Below, one piece after another: positions 16,546 to 24,720 of a stretch of 64,000 bases of DNA. The translations under genes were made by a program, and so were the position numbers. Under the pieces are notes generated by a model. It was not told the origin of the DNA. It did no database searches and was given only the letters and a program-made list of their open reading frames with translations. This DNA is from JAIRMO01 sp046533115 (GTDB lineage: Bacteria; Spirochaetota; Spirochaetia; Treponematales; Breznakiellaceae): positions 35,465 through 99,464 of the forward strand of contig NZ_JAJQRC010000009.1 in assembly GCF_046533115.1 (NCBI RefSeq), given 5' to 3'. Each line of letters opens with the position of its first letter. The stretch's first letter is position 1.

Positions 16546-18168
16546 ATGAAAAATATAAAGAACCTTTTATACCCCCTGGTTTTGGCCCTCTTTTGTTTAA
16601 GCCCTCTTTTGCGGCTTAATGCCCAGGAATCGGCGGTAAACCGGGAAGAATTGGAAAAAAATCTTGCCCCGGTAGAGTTTATCAATTACGAAGGGCCCCA
16701 GGGACAGATCGATACCCTGGAACAGATCCGGGGCATTGGAATCCCCCTGGGGACGGCCATCCGGGGTGGGGCGGACCGGGCCGGTTCCGCGGGACGTTAT
16801 TTTGTCATCCATTCCATATCCCCCCAGGACGGGGACAAACTCGACGCGGATATATTCGGTCTGGGAATTGACGTGGGGGTCGATCATATCCGTAATCTCA
16901 GGCTTATCATCCAGGGTTATCTGGAGCTTGCCTATGAATATACTCCCCAGGACGCGGCCCTTTTGGCCGAATATGTAACCATCTATAATGCAGTATTCCG
17001 GGGGAATTGGGATTATTTCGGTAATCGTTATAAAAATCCGGTTATGGATAATTTAAGTCCCGAAAAGGCGGGGATCTCCATCCGTTTCGATGAATGGCCC
17101 GGTCAAACCCTCATGCTCATACCCCTGGGAACGGGGGTTCCCGGCAGTTTAAGCGCCCTGGATACCACCATCCTGAGTTCCCCGGAGGTTGTGGAAGAAT
17201 TCCGCCGGGATGAAGAGCGGGGTATAGAACAACGGAAGGAAATGGTGGATCTGAAGGAACGGGAAGCCGGCGAAGCGGAGCAACAGGCGTCCCTCCAGCG
17301 GGAGGCCATCGCCGAGGAGGAAGAGCGGATCGCCCAGGAGCGGACCGAAATTGCCCAGGGCCGGACCGAGGTTGCCCAAGAACGGACGGAGATAGCCGAG
17401 GAACGGCAGCAAGCCCGGCAGGCAGAAGCCGAAGGCAGGACTACCCCGGAGGAAACCCGGAGAACCGAGGAGCAACTAGCCCGGCGGGAAGAGGCCCTGG
17501 AACAGCAGGAAACCCAACTGGCCGAACGGGAACAGGACCTGGACCGGCAGGAAGAGGCCCTGGAGGAAAAACAACAGGAAGTTCAAGCCGCGGAGGATTT
17601 TGCCGACCGGAAAATAGCCGAAGCCCAGCAGGAAAGGACGGAAATAGCCAAGGATCAGCAGGAACTTATCGACCGGCCTCCCCGGGATGCCGGGGAAAGT
17701 ATGGTCGGGGTACGGCTGACCGACCCCAATTCACCCCTGGGCCGGATCGTCCGGATGGATATTAATTCCGGAGCGGAGATCAAGACCTCCGCCTTAAACA
17801 CGGTAAACGCCCGGACCTTTACCTCCCTGGGAGGCAAATTCATCGCCGTGGCCGGTGAAAACCGGGGTACCGCGGTTATCCGGCTCATTGAGATCGATCC
17901 CGATACCCTGGAAATGGCCAAGCAGGGAAATGATGATATCTCCCCGGAAAGCCTCCTCTGGATCCGGGGAAATGACCTCTACGCCATCGCCTCCGCCCCG
18001 GGCGGCCGGTACCTGGCCCGGTTTAATACGGACCTGGTCTTACAGGCCCGGTCAACGGTAATGGTTCACCCCTTCGCGGTCCTTACCTTTAACGGGGACT
18101 CGATCCTGACCCAGCGGAACGACGGCTCCCTGGTGATCCTGGACGGGGGGACCCTGGCGGAACGCTAG
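16546..18168 (+). CDS. P83/100-family antigen homologue
   Basis: A 540-residue exported protein of the spirochaetal P83/100 family. Signal peptide MKNIKNLLYPLVLALFCLSP... cut at LNA|QE. The N-terminal domain (about 30-200) includes INYEGPQGQIDTLEQIRGIG, a family hallmark. A long coiled-coil of Glu/Arg/Gln-rich heptads follows (about 205-375), with near-repeats RTEIAQGRTEVAQERTEIAE. The C-terminal domain reads like a small beta-propeller (SLGGKFIAVAGENRGTAVI...). Function of the family is unknown; it is a known antigen in Borrelia and Treponema. I placed the start at ATG 16546 because the signal peptide begins there; an in-frame upstream ATG at 16486 would add 20 unrelated residues. Confidence 0.85.
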   Translation: MKNIKNLLYPLVLALFCLSPLLRLNAQESAVNREELEKNLAPVEFINYEGPQGQIDTLEQIRGIGIPLGTAIRGGADRAGSAGRYFVIHSISPQDGDKLDADIFGLGIDVGVDHIRNLRLIIQGYLELAYEYTPQDAALLAEYVTIYNAVFRGNWDYFGNRYKNPVMDNLSPEKAGISIRFDEWPGQTLMLIPLGTGVPGSLSALDTTILSSPEVVEEFRRDEERGIEQRKEMVDLKEREAGEAEQQASLQREAIAEEEERIAQERTEIAQGRTEVAQERTEIAEERQQARQAEAEGRTTPEETRRTEEQLARREEALEQQETQLAEREQDLDRQEEALEEKQQEVQAAEDFADRKIAEAQQERTEIAKDQQELIDRPPRDAGESMVGVRLTDPNSPLGRIVRMDINSGAEIKTSALNTVNARTFTSLGGKFIAVAGENRGTAVIRLIEIDPDTLEMAKQGNDDISPESLLWIRGNDLYAIASAPGGRYLARFNTDLVLQARSTVMVHPFAVLTFNGDSILTQRNDGSLVILDGGTLAER

Positions 18169-18173
18169 CAGAG

Positions 18174-18197
18174 TTTGTTGCGGTTCACCGCAACAAA
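18174..18197. terminator. Perfect hairpin between convergent P83/100 and nifU genes
   Basis: Inverted repeat TTTGTTGCGG / CCGCAACAAA with a 4-nt loop. It lies 5 bp after the P83/100 stop and 51 bp after the nifU stop, so it may serve both strands. The terminal TTT/AAA pairs give only a short U-run. Confidence 0.55.
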
Positions 18198-18248
18198 TTG
18201 CCCGGCGCCTATAAGCCGGCGTAGGGTAAAATTACCGGGATACGGCTA

Positions 18249-18842
18249 CTAAAACCCGTAAATATGGGTGAACTCGTGGAGCAACTCCAGGGCTTTGGTC
18301 TTACAGGAGCCGCAGGCGGTTCCTATTTTCGTGGCCTGTTGGAGTTCTTCCCAAGTACGGGCGCCCTGGTTGAAAGCGGTTTCGATATCCTTGTCGGTGA
18401 TCCCCAAACAATGGCATATCTCCGTGGCCTCTTCTTTGAGGAGTCCCGCCCTTCCCGTCTTGGCCAGGTAATCGTCTATGGCCGCCCGCAGGGCCTTATC
18501 CCCTAAAACAGAACAGTGGATCTTGTAATCCGGAAGCCCCCCCAATTTTTCCACCAGATCCTGGGGTTTAATTTTATAGGCATCCTGTATATGCATCCCC
18601 CGGACGATTTCGGAGAGCATACTGGTGGAAGCGATGGCACTGGCGCAGCCATAGGTTTTCCACCGCACATCGGTGATGATATCATCCTTAATTTTAAGGA
18701 GCATCAGCATCTGGTCTCCGCAGCGGATATTCCCCGTCTGTCCCCGGGCATCCGCGGGAAAGCTGGATTCATCCTCGAAAAGCACGTTCCGGGGGTTGGT
18801 GAAATGATCCTTTACCGTATCTGAATATAACCAATCGGACAT
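18249..18842 (-). CDS. nifU: NifU-like Fe-S scaffold with BFD-type [2Fe-2S] domain
   Basis: A 197-residue protein from the ATG at 18842, which has a strong AGGAGGG site 5 nt upstream; the longer frame to 18908 adds unrelated residues. The N-terminal IscU-like scaffold has Cys41 (CGD, with Asp43), Cys66 (YGCAS) and Cys110 (HCSVLG). The C-terminal BFD-like [2Fe-2S] domain has Cys143 and Cys145 (ICHC) and Cys177 and Cys180 (CGSC). The third Nfu domain of full NifU is absent. It assembles Fe-S clusters with sulfur from the adjacent NifS, encoded 25 bp upstream in the same operon. Confidence 0.93.
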   Translation of the reverse strand: MSDWLYSDTVKDHFTNPRNVLFEDESSFPADARGQTGNIRCGDQMLMLLKIKDDIITDVRWKTYGCASAIASTSMLSEIVRGMHIQDAYKIKPQDLVEKLGGLPDYKIHCSVLGDKALRAAIDDYLAKTGRAGLLKEEATEICHCLGITDKDIETAFNQGARTWEELQQATKIGTACGSCKTKALELLHEFTHIYGF

Positions 18843-18867
18843 AAAATCCCTCCTGCTCGGCCGGCTG

Positions 18868-20055
18868 TTACACCTGCACCGATGAAATGGCCCGGAGCCG
18901 GGAGACAATGGGAGCTATGGCATCGACGGTGTAGCGTACATCCCCTTCTGTAATCCCCCAGCCGAGACTGAATCGGATAGAACCGTGGGCCCATTCCGGT
19001 CCTGACCCAATAGCCATAAGAACATGGGACGGCTCTAGGCTTCCGGAAGCGCAGGCGGATCCGGTGGAAGCCTCTATCCCCATCATATCCATGGAGAGGA
19101 GGATAGACTCCCCCTCCGCCCCGGGAAAGGAAACGTTTAAGGTATTGGGTAAAACATCCCGGGGATGTCCGTTGATCTTGATGTTGGGAACCTTCTCCAA
19201 AAGGCCGTCCCGAAGGAGCGTCCGCAAGGGCGCTATGGTTTTCCCATAGGCCTCCAGGTCGGCCAGGGCATACTCCGCGGCCTTGCCAAGCCCGAAAATG
19301 CCGATATTGTTGTAGGTACCCGCCCGGAAACCATCTTCCTGGTGACCGCCGTGGATAAGCGGAAAGAGGGGGGCCTTATCCCGGACATACAAGGCCCCTA
19401 TGCCCTTGGGCCCGTAGATCTTGTGGGCCGACATGGTAAGATAATCCACCCCCAATTCATCCACCGCTACGGGGATCTTGCCCACCGCCTGGACCGCGTC
19501 GGTATGCATCCACGCGCCCGCGGCCTTGGCTTTTTTGGAAATGGCGGCAATATCCTGGATGGTCCCGATTTCATTATTCGCCATCATCACCGATACCAGC
19601 AGGGTCCGCTCGCCCAAGGCATCCTCCAGGGTATCCATCTTAATTTTGCCGTATTCATCCACGGGTAAAAAAGTCACCCTAAACCCCAGGGACTGTAAAA
19701 AGGCCGCGGAATTAAGCACACAGGGATGCTCAATGGCGGTGGTAATAATTTCGGTTCGACCCGAGGGGAGAACCTTACCCGACGCATCGGATCCCAGGCG
19801 CCGTATGGTCTGGAAGATCGTGTTATTTGATTCGGAACCCCCGGAAGTAAAGATGATCTCCCGGGGACTTGCCCCAAAAAGGCGGGCCACGGCGTTCCGG
19901 GCCTCTTCAACCCTGCCATGGGCCAGCCGTCCCGCGGCGTGCATACTTGAGGCGTTTCCAAAAATCTCAAGATCCTCTATCATAGCGGCCTTGACCTCCG
20001 GTCTCAAAGGGGTGGTCGCGTTATAATCCATATAAATTCGTTTTTTATCTGGCAT
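18868..20055 (-). CDS. nifS: Cysteine desulfurase NifS/IscS
   Basis: A 395-residue PLP enzyme that releases sulfur from cysteine as a persulfide for Fe-S assembly. The PLP lysine is Lys212 in SAHKIYGPKG, His110 lies in EHPC, and the persulfide Cys335 in TGSACASGSLEPSH. It has the full length of group I desulfurases. GGAGAG lies 5 nt before the ATG. Together with nifU it forms a two-gene unit. This may be the housekeeping Fe-S system or a nitrogenase-associated one; no nif genes are nearby, so housekeeping is more likely. Confidence 0.95.
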   Translation of the reverse strand: MPDKKRIYMDYNATTPLRPEVKAAMIEDLEIFGNASSMHAAGRLAHGRVEEARNAVARLFGASPREIIFTSGGSESNNTIFQTIRRLGSDASGKVLPSGRTEIITTAIEHPCVLNSAAFLQSLGFRVTFLPVDEYGKIKMDTLEDALGERTLLVSVMMANNEIGTIQDIAAISKKAKAAGAWMHTDAVQAVGKIPVAVDELGVDYLTMSAHKIYGPKGIGALYVRDKAPLFPLIHGGHQEDGFRAGTYNNIGIFGLGKAAEYALADLEAYGKTIAPLRTLLRDGLLEKVPNIKINGHPRDVLPNTLNVSFPGAEGESILLSMDMMGIEASTGSACASGSLEPSHVLMAIGSGPEWAHGSIRFSLGWGITEGDVRYTVDAIAPIVSRLRAISSVQV

Positions 20056-20187
20056 AATTTCTCTCCATTTTAGTAAGGTATTTTCAAAATAAATTTTCCT
20101 ACCTTTCCTATAAATATACCAAGAAATTCTATTTTATTCTATATAATTTCGGTTCTAAAATTTTAGTTCTGAAACCGTAACCGTGGA
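20056..20187 (-). promoter_or_regulatory. AT-rich upstream region of nifS with a 12-bp palindrome
   Basis: The 132-bp gap contains a perfect palindrome CTAAAATTTTAG at 20155-20166 and several TATA-like hexamers, but no clearly best promoter. The palindrome is either the end of the alpha-galactosidase transcript or an operator. Confidence 0.35.
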
Positions 20188-22431
20188 TTAAGCGATTTCA
20201 CCGGTAACCCGGGGCTCCTGCCGGCGCAAAAGGAACAATTCCGCAAAAAAATCCCCGGTCATGGGGTGATCAAGTCCGGGAGCATTGAGCAGGAGCCCCC
20301 CCCGCATGAGTTCATCCCCGCCCCGGAAGCCGCAATTACCCTCCCGGTCCCCGGGATCAAAGCCCCCCGCTTCCCAGACCGAAACTTCGTATACCGCGGC
20401 AGGGTCCAGGTCTCGCAGGCGGAGGATTACCGGTTTCGGGTTTGGCCGGGACAGGAGCTTATAAAACCCCACTACGGCCTGGTCCCCGGAACTTACCATC
20501 CAGGCCGCATAGGAGGCCCCGGCGGGGCTCAGGAGCCGTGAGAAACATCCCTGTTGAAATAGGGCCCGATGGGCCTTATAGAATTTGATATGTTCCGCGA
20601 TTTTCTTTTTTTCGTCGGAATGAAGTTTGGTGGGATCCTGCTCAAACCCCAACACCCCGAAAAAGGCCGTCATGGCCCGGAAGGCCAGGGAACTTTGCCG
20701 TCCGGTCTGATGGTTGGGGACCGCCGAAACATGGGCCCCCAGGGCGCTCAGAGGATAACAGAGGGAAGCCCCCGCCTGGATGGTAAGCCGTTCCAGGGCG
20801 TCGGTATCGTCGCTTAACCAGCCCTGGGGGGCAAAGGCAAGGAGCCCCGGGTCAAACCGTCCCCCGCCGCCGGCACAGGACTCGAAGAGAATGTGGGGAA
20901 ACGCCCCGGTAAGCCGGTTATAGAGGTCGTATACCCCCAAACAATAACGGTGGAAAAATTCCCCCTGTCGATGGGGGAGCAGGGACGGACTCCAGGGTTC
21001 GGTTAACGAACGGTTCATGTCCCACTTGATATAGGAAATCGGGGCGGAACTAATAAGCTGGGACAAAACGGAAAAAAGATGGTCCACAATTTCTTTCCGG
21101 GACATATCCAACACGTATTGCTGACGCTCCTCGGTTCTGGGGCGGTTGGGGACCCCCACCGCCCAGTCGGGGTGGATTTCAAAAAGCCGGCTTTTGGGGC
21201 TGACCATTTCCGGTTCAATCCAAAGGCCGAAGGCAAGCCCCTTCCCGGTTATGGCTTTGGCCAGGGAGGAAATACCCCCGGGGAGCTTTCGGGTATGGGG
21301 GACCCAGTCCCCCAGGGAGGTGGTATCATCATCCCGGGACCCGAACCAGCCGTCATCCAACACAAAAAGCTCTATCCCCAAGGAAACGGCGGTATCCGCC
21401 ATCTCCAGGAGCTTCTTTTCGGTAAAATCAAAATAGGTAGCTTCCCAATTATTGAGGAGTATCGGCCGCTCCTTATCCCGCCAGGTCCCCCGGGCAAGCC
21501 GGGTACGGTACAAGCGGTGGTAATCCTGGGAGAGCCGGTTTATCCCCCCAGCAGAATAGGCCAGAATTGCTTCCGGGGTATCGAAAAACTCCCCGGGGGC
21601 CAGCTCCCAGGAAAAGGTCTCAGGGTTGATCCCCATCCTCAGCCGGGTAAGATCATAGGAATCAACCTCGGCGGAGGCCAGAAAATTGCCCGAATATAAC
21701 AGGCTGAGGCCCAGGGCTTCCCCCTGAAACTCGTCGGTGCCGGGCCGCTTTAGGAGGAGGAAGGGGTTCTGTTCGTGGCCGGATATACCCCGCAGGCTGC
21801 TTATTTCCTGAAGACCCGGCGCCAGGGGACGGCAGGTAGCCTGAAACTCCCGGGCCCAGGCCCCGGTCAGGGTAACCAGGTTCCAGTCCGAATCAGGAAG
21901 ATCCAGGTTGAGGCTCATAACATTTTTGAGGGTGATCCGCCGCTTTCCCCCATTGATGATCCGGACATGCCGGGCCAAACAATTAAAAAAAGTAAAAATA
22001 GAATAATACAGGATAAGGCGGACCCCCGAGGGGGCATCGAACAGCTCAAGCTCCAGGGTACAGGCCTCTTCCTCATCCTCAATATAGGTCGAGGGCAGTC
22101 CGGGGATCCCCGGTTTTCCTATACTGATCTGATAGGCCGCGTATTCCGGCTCAATCACCGAAGAACCGTTTTCAAATACCGCCGCAAAGGCAGGATATTT
22201 ATAGTCCCCGTTACCGTAAAGGGGATACTCAAACCGCGGGGTGCTTCGAAAATTATTTGAAAACCCATGAAAAGGCACCGGGGATAAGAGGGGATAGGTC
22301 CGGGAGGGGTTAAGGGGAGCCCCGCAGTATACCTGCCCGATATACCCGTTTTCAAGAACCTTTATTATATAACTAAAGGAGTCATTGTATAGATGGAATT
22401 CCCTGGCTTCAGGGTTATAGCGTATGGGCAT
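20188..22431 (-). CDS. galA: Alpha-galactosidase, GH36
   Basis: A 747-residue GH36 enzyme. The catalytic core has LNNWEATYFDFTE, FVLDDGWFGSRDDD, FGLWIEPEMVSP, the nucleophile Asp in IKWDMNR and the acid/base Asp in LSDDTDALER, with the CAGGGGRFD loop between them. It hydrolyses alpha-1,6-galactosides such as melibiose and raffinose-type sugars. There is no signal peptide, so it acts on imported oligosaccharides. I start it at the ATG at 22431 (MPIRYNPEAREF), not at 22449, because TGGTATACT ends 6 nt upstream and a transcript would begin at this ATG. No Shine-Dalgarno. Confidence 0.93.
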   Translation of the reverse strand: MPIRYNPEAREFHLYNDSFSYIIKVLENGYIGQVYCGAPLNPSRTYPLLSPVPFHGFSNNFRSTPRFEYPLYGNGDYKYPAFAAVFENGSSVIEPEYAAYQISIGKPGIPGLPSTYIEDEEEACTLELELFDAPSGVRLILYYSIFTFFNCLARHVRIINGGKRRITLKNVMSLNLDLPDSDWNLVTLTGAWAREFQATCRPLAPGLQEISSLRGISGHEQNPFLLLKRPGTDEFQGEALGLSLLYSGNFLASAEVDSYDLTRLRMGINPETFSWELAPGEFFDTPEAILAYSAGGINRLSQDYHRLYRTRLARGTWRDKERPILLNNWEATYFDFTEKKLLEMADTAVSLGIELFVLDDGWFGSRDDDTTSLGDWVPHTRKLPGGISSLAKAITGKGLAFGLWIEPEMVSPKSRLFEIHPDWAVGVPNRPRTEERQQYVLDMSRKEIVDHLFSVLSQLISSAPISYIKWDMNRSLTEPWSPSLLPHRQGEFFHRYCLGVYDLYNRLTGAFPHILFESCAGGGGRFDPGLLAFAPQGWLSDDTDALERLTIQAGASLCYPLSALGAHVSAVPNHQTGRQSSLAFRAMTAFFGVLGFEQDPTKLHSDEKKKIAEHIKFYKAHRALFQQGCFSRLLSPAGASYAAWMVSSGDQAVVGFYKLLSRPNPKPVILRLRDLDPAAVYEVSVWEAGGFDPGDREGNCGFRGGDELMRGGLLLNAPGLDHPMTGDFFAELFLLRRQEPRVTGEIA

Positions 22432-22437
22432 ATTCAA

Positions 22438-22446
22438 AGTATACCA
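22438..22446 (-). promoter_or_regulatory. Extended -10 abutting the galA start
   Basis: On the minus strand TGGTATACT, with the hexamer at 22443-22438, ends 6 nt before the ATG at 22431. The -35 region (TTTATT) is weak. Leaderless transcript predicted. Confidence 0.5.
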
Positions 22447-22598
22447 CAAGGGGGGGTAAAAATAAAGGGAGCAGGGGCTGGGGCCAACATATATAAATTA
22501 TTCTGAGTGGGAGGCGAATGAAATCCTAAAAAAAACAACGGTCATCTTCGTACAGAGAGAATCGTTTCATGGTGTCTACCTAATGGGGTAAAGTCCAC

Positions 22599-22616
22599 TT
22601 TTATCCGGTGATAAAA
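22599..22616. terminator. Small AT-rich hairpin downstream of nagB
   Basis: TTTTATC / GATAAAA with a CGGT loop, 30 bp beyond no coding frame and upstream of the nagB stop side of the 214-bp gap between nagB and galA. Read from the minus strand this gap lies before nagB, so it may instead be leader structure. Apart from this and the galA -10, the gap shows nothing I can name. Confidence 0.25.
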
Positions 22617-22645
22617 TATATATAAATTTTAGATGTTACATGGTA

Positions 22646-23431
22646 TTAGAGCCCTTCAATATCCTTAAAATACCGGACCGTCCCGACCTTTAACTCGTCG
22701 GTGGCATCTTCGTCGCAGAGGATGATCGCCCGGGGATGCATCTGGAGGCAGGAAAGGGTCCATATATGGTTTATGCCCCCTTCGACAGCGGCCTGGAGGG
22801 CCCGGGCCTTGTGATGACCGTTGACGATGATCAATACCTCCCGGGCGTCCATCACGGTACCGACCCCCACGGTCAGGGCCAGGGAGGGTACCCGGTTGAG
22901 GTCCCCCTCAAAAAAGCGGGCATTGGCGATCTTGGTGTCCCGGGTAAGGGTCTTGATCCGGGTCCGGGAGCGCAGGGAGGAGCCGGGTTCGTTAAAGGCG
23001 ATATGCCCATCCGCGCCCATCCCCCCCAGGAAAAGTTCTATCCCCCCAAAGGAGGCAATCGCTTCCTCGTAGGCATTACATTCCCCGGTCAAATCCGGGG
23101 CCATACCGTTGAGGATATGGACATGGGAGCGGGGGATATCAATGTGGCTGAAAAAATTATCCCACATAAACCGGTGGTAACTCTGGGGATGGCTATCGTC
23201 CAAGCCCACATATTCATCCATATTGAAGGTGACCACCCGAGCAAAGGATAGCCCTTCCTCCCGGTGGAGCCGGATCAACTCCTTATAGATACCCAGGGGG
23301 CTGGACCCGGTGGGAAGGCCCAAAACAAAGGGCTTATCCGGGCGGGGAGCAAATTCCTTGATCCGTTTGGCAATATACGCCGCCCCCCAACGGCTTGCCG
23401 CCTCATAATTCTTCTGAATAATCAAACGCAT
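22646..23431 (-). CDS. nagB: Glucosamine-6-phosphate deaminase
   Basis: A 261-residue NagB. GLPTGSSPLGIYKEL (about 39-53), FNMDEYVGL with the catalytic Asp (about 69-77), and GGMGADGHIAFNEPGSS are hallmarks of the active deaminase. It converts glucosamine-6-phosphate to fructose-6-phosphate and ammonia. AAGGAGAT lies 3-4 nt upstream of the ATG. It is second in an operon with nagA, 56 bp away; that gap holds a copy of an intergenic repeat. Confidence 0.97.
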   Translation of the reverse strand: MRLIIQKNYEAASRWGAAYIAKRIKEFAPRPDKPFVLGLPTGSSPLGIYKELIRLHREEGLSFARVVTFNMDEYVGLDDSHPQSYHRFMWDNFFSHIDIPRSHVHILNGMAPDLTGECNAYEEAIASFGGIELFLGGMGADGHIAFNEPGSSLRSRTRIKTLTRDTKIANARFFEGDLNRVPSLALTVGVGTVMDAREVLIIVNGHHKARALQAAVEGGINHIWTLSCLQMHPRAIILCDEDATDELKVGTVRYFKDIEGL

Positions 23432-23448
23432 AGTATCTCCTTATTATA

Positions 23449-23487
23449 AGCGGCTGTCTCAAAGCCAAGCTGAGTTTTGAAACCGGC
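23449..23487. repeat. Intergenic palindromic repeat copy between nagA and nagB
   Basis: GTTTTGAAACCG at 23474-23485, with a degenerate left arm starting CGGCTGTCTC at 23451, belongs to the same dispersed family as the perfect copy at 37928-37955. Confidence 0.45.
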
Positions 23488-24657
23488 CTATATGATGTTT
23501 TTTTTAATGACCCCTCCGACCAGGGATGCCAAAACATTAAAATGCCGGTCAAAAACAACCAAATCCGCATCCTGCCCCGGGATAATCAAACCCTTGCGGG
23601 CATACCGCATCACCTGGGCGGGATTGGAACCGGCGGTCCGTACCGCGTCTTCCAGACTGAACCCAAAGGAGACCAGGTTTTTTATCCCCTGGATCATGGT
23701 AAGGGCGGAGCCGGCAATCACGTCATCCATCTTCCGGTGAAAAACCCCGTCGTGAAAAACCACCTCTTCTCCGTTGGCGTAGAAGGGCCCCCGCTCCTGT
23801 TCAGTTGGTTTAAGTCCGTCGGTGACCAGCACGATCTTATCAATGGGTTTATCCCGCAGAAGCAGCTTGAAAAGATCCGGATGCACATGATAACCGTCGG
23901 CGATAATTTCACAGGACATTTCGGGATGGATGAGGATAGCCCCCACGGCGTTGGGATTATGGTGATCCAGTTTACTCATGGCGTTAAACAGATGGGTAGA
24001 ATGGAGGATCCCCGCCTGCATACCCTCCACCATGTTTTCATATTTGGCGTCGGTATGTCCCGCCTGGAGGACGATTCCTTTTTTGATACAAAAAAGGGCC
24101 AGTTCCCGCATCCCCTTAATTTCCGGGGCTACCGTCATATTAACGATATGCCCCCCGGAGGCTTCCCAGAGTTGTTCCATAAAGGAAAGATCCACCTGCT
24201 TAAGGGTTTCCGGCCGTTGAACCCCCAGCCGATCCGGCGAAAGAAAGGGGCCTTCCAAATGCAGTCCCATGATCCGGGCCCCGTTTTCCCTGCCTATGGC
24301 GGAGGCAATCCGGGAAACCGCCTCCACCAGGGCCCCCGGCTCGGCGGGATAGAGGGTGGGATTAAAGGCGGTTACCCCGTATTGGATGAGCATGTGGGAC
24401 ATTTCTAGTACCGATTCGGCGGAGGCGTCTTCGGTTCCGTACCCGCCAAAACCGTGGATATGGGTATCGATAAAGCCGGGGGCTATATAGGCGCCGTTTG
24501 CATCAATAACTTTGACATCCGGGCCAAAATGTTTTTGTTCAAACCGTTTTTTTGAAAAAACATCCGCCACCAAACCATCTTCGACTAACACCGCGGTTTG
24601 TTCCATAACGGCAAAACCGGTCATCACCGTCCCGTTATGCAGACAGATAGGGGTCAT
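23488..24657 (-). CDS. nagA: N-acetylglucosamine-6-phosphate deacetylase
   Basis: A 389-residue amidohydrolase. GFIDTHIHGFGG gives the metal-binding His pair region, LHLEGPFLSP the metal-ligand Glu, LQAGHTDA and STHLFNAMS the downstream His ligands, and LVTDGLKP the catalytic Asp. It removes acetyl from GlcNAc-6-P, feeding NagB. The ATG at 24657 has GAGGAG 6 nt upstream and is preferred to an in-frame TTG at 24675. The promoter region is shared with the divergent carboxypeptidase gene and contains AAGATACTTAAAA (24674-24686), also found upstream of the ROK regulator. Confidence 0.95.
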   Translation of the reverse strand: MTPICLHNGTVMTGFAVMEQTAVLVEDGLVADVFSKKRFEQKHFGPDVKVIDANGAYIAPGFIDTHIHGFGGYGTEDASAESVLEMSHMLIQYGVTAFNPTLYPAEPGALVEAVSRIASAIGRENGARIMGLHLEGPFLSPDRLGVQRPETLKQVDLSFMEQLWEASGGHIVNMTVAPEIKGMRELALFCIKKGIVLQAGHTDAKYENMVEGMQAGILHSTHLFNAMSKLDHHNPNAVGAILIHPEMSCEIIADGYHVHPDLFKLLLRDKPIDKIVLVTDGLKPTEQERGPFYANGEEVVFHDGVFHRKMDDVIAGSALTMIQGIKNLVSFGFSLEDAVRTAGSNPAQVMRYARKGLIIPGQDADLVVFDRHFNVLASLVGGVIKKNII

Positions 24658-24720
24658 AGCCACTCCTCTATACAAGATACTTAAAATATATACTATATTG
24701 AGTAATAAAGGGAGGGTTAT

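Noticed and set aside
17200..17700. Tandem DNA repeats or a phase-variable tract in the P83/100 gene
   Set aside because: The repetition is a heptad coiled-coil pattern at protein level with irregular codons, not an exact DNA repeat.
18249..20055. Nitrogen-fixation gene cluster
   Set aside because: Only nifS and nifU are present, with no nifHDK or other nif genes; a general Fe-S assembly role is more likely.
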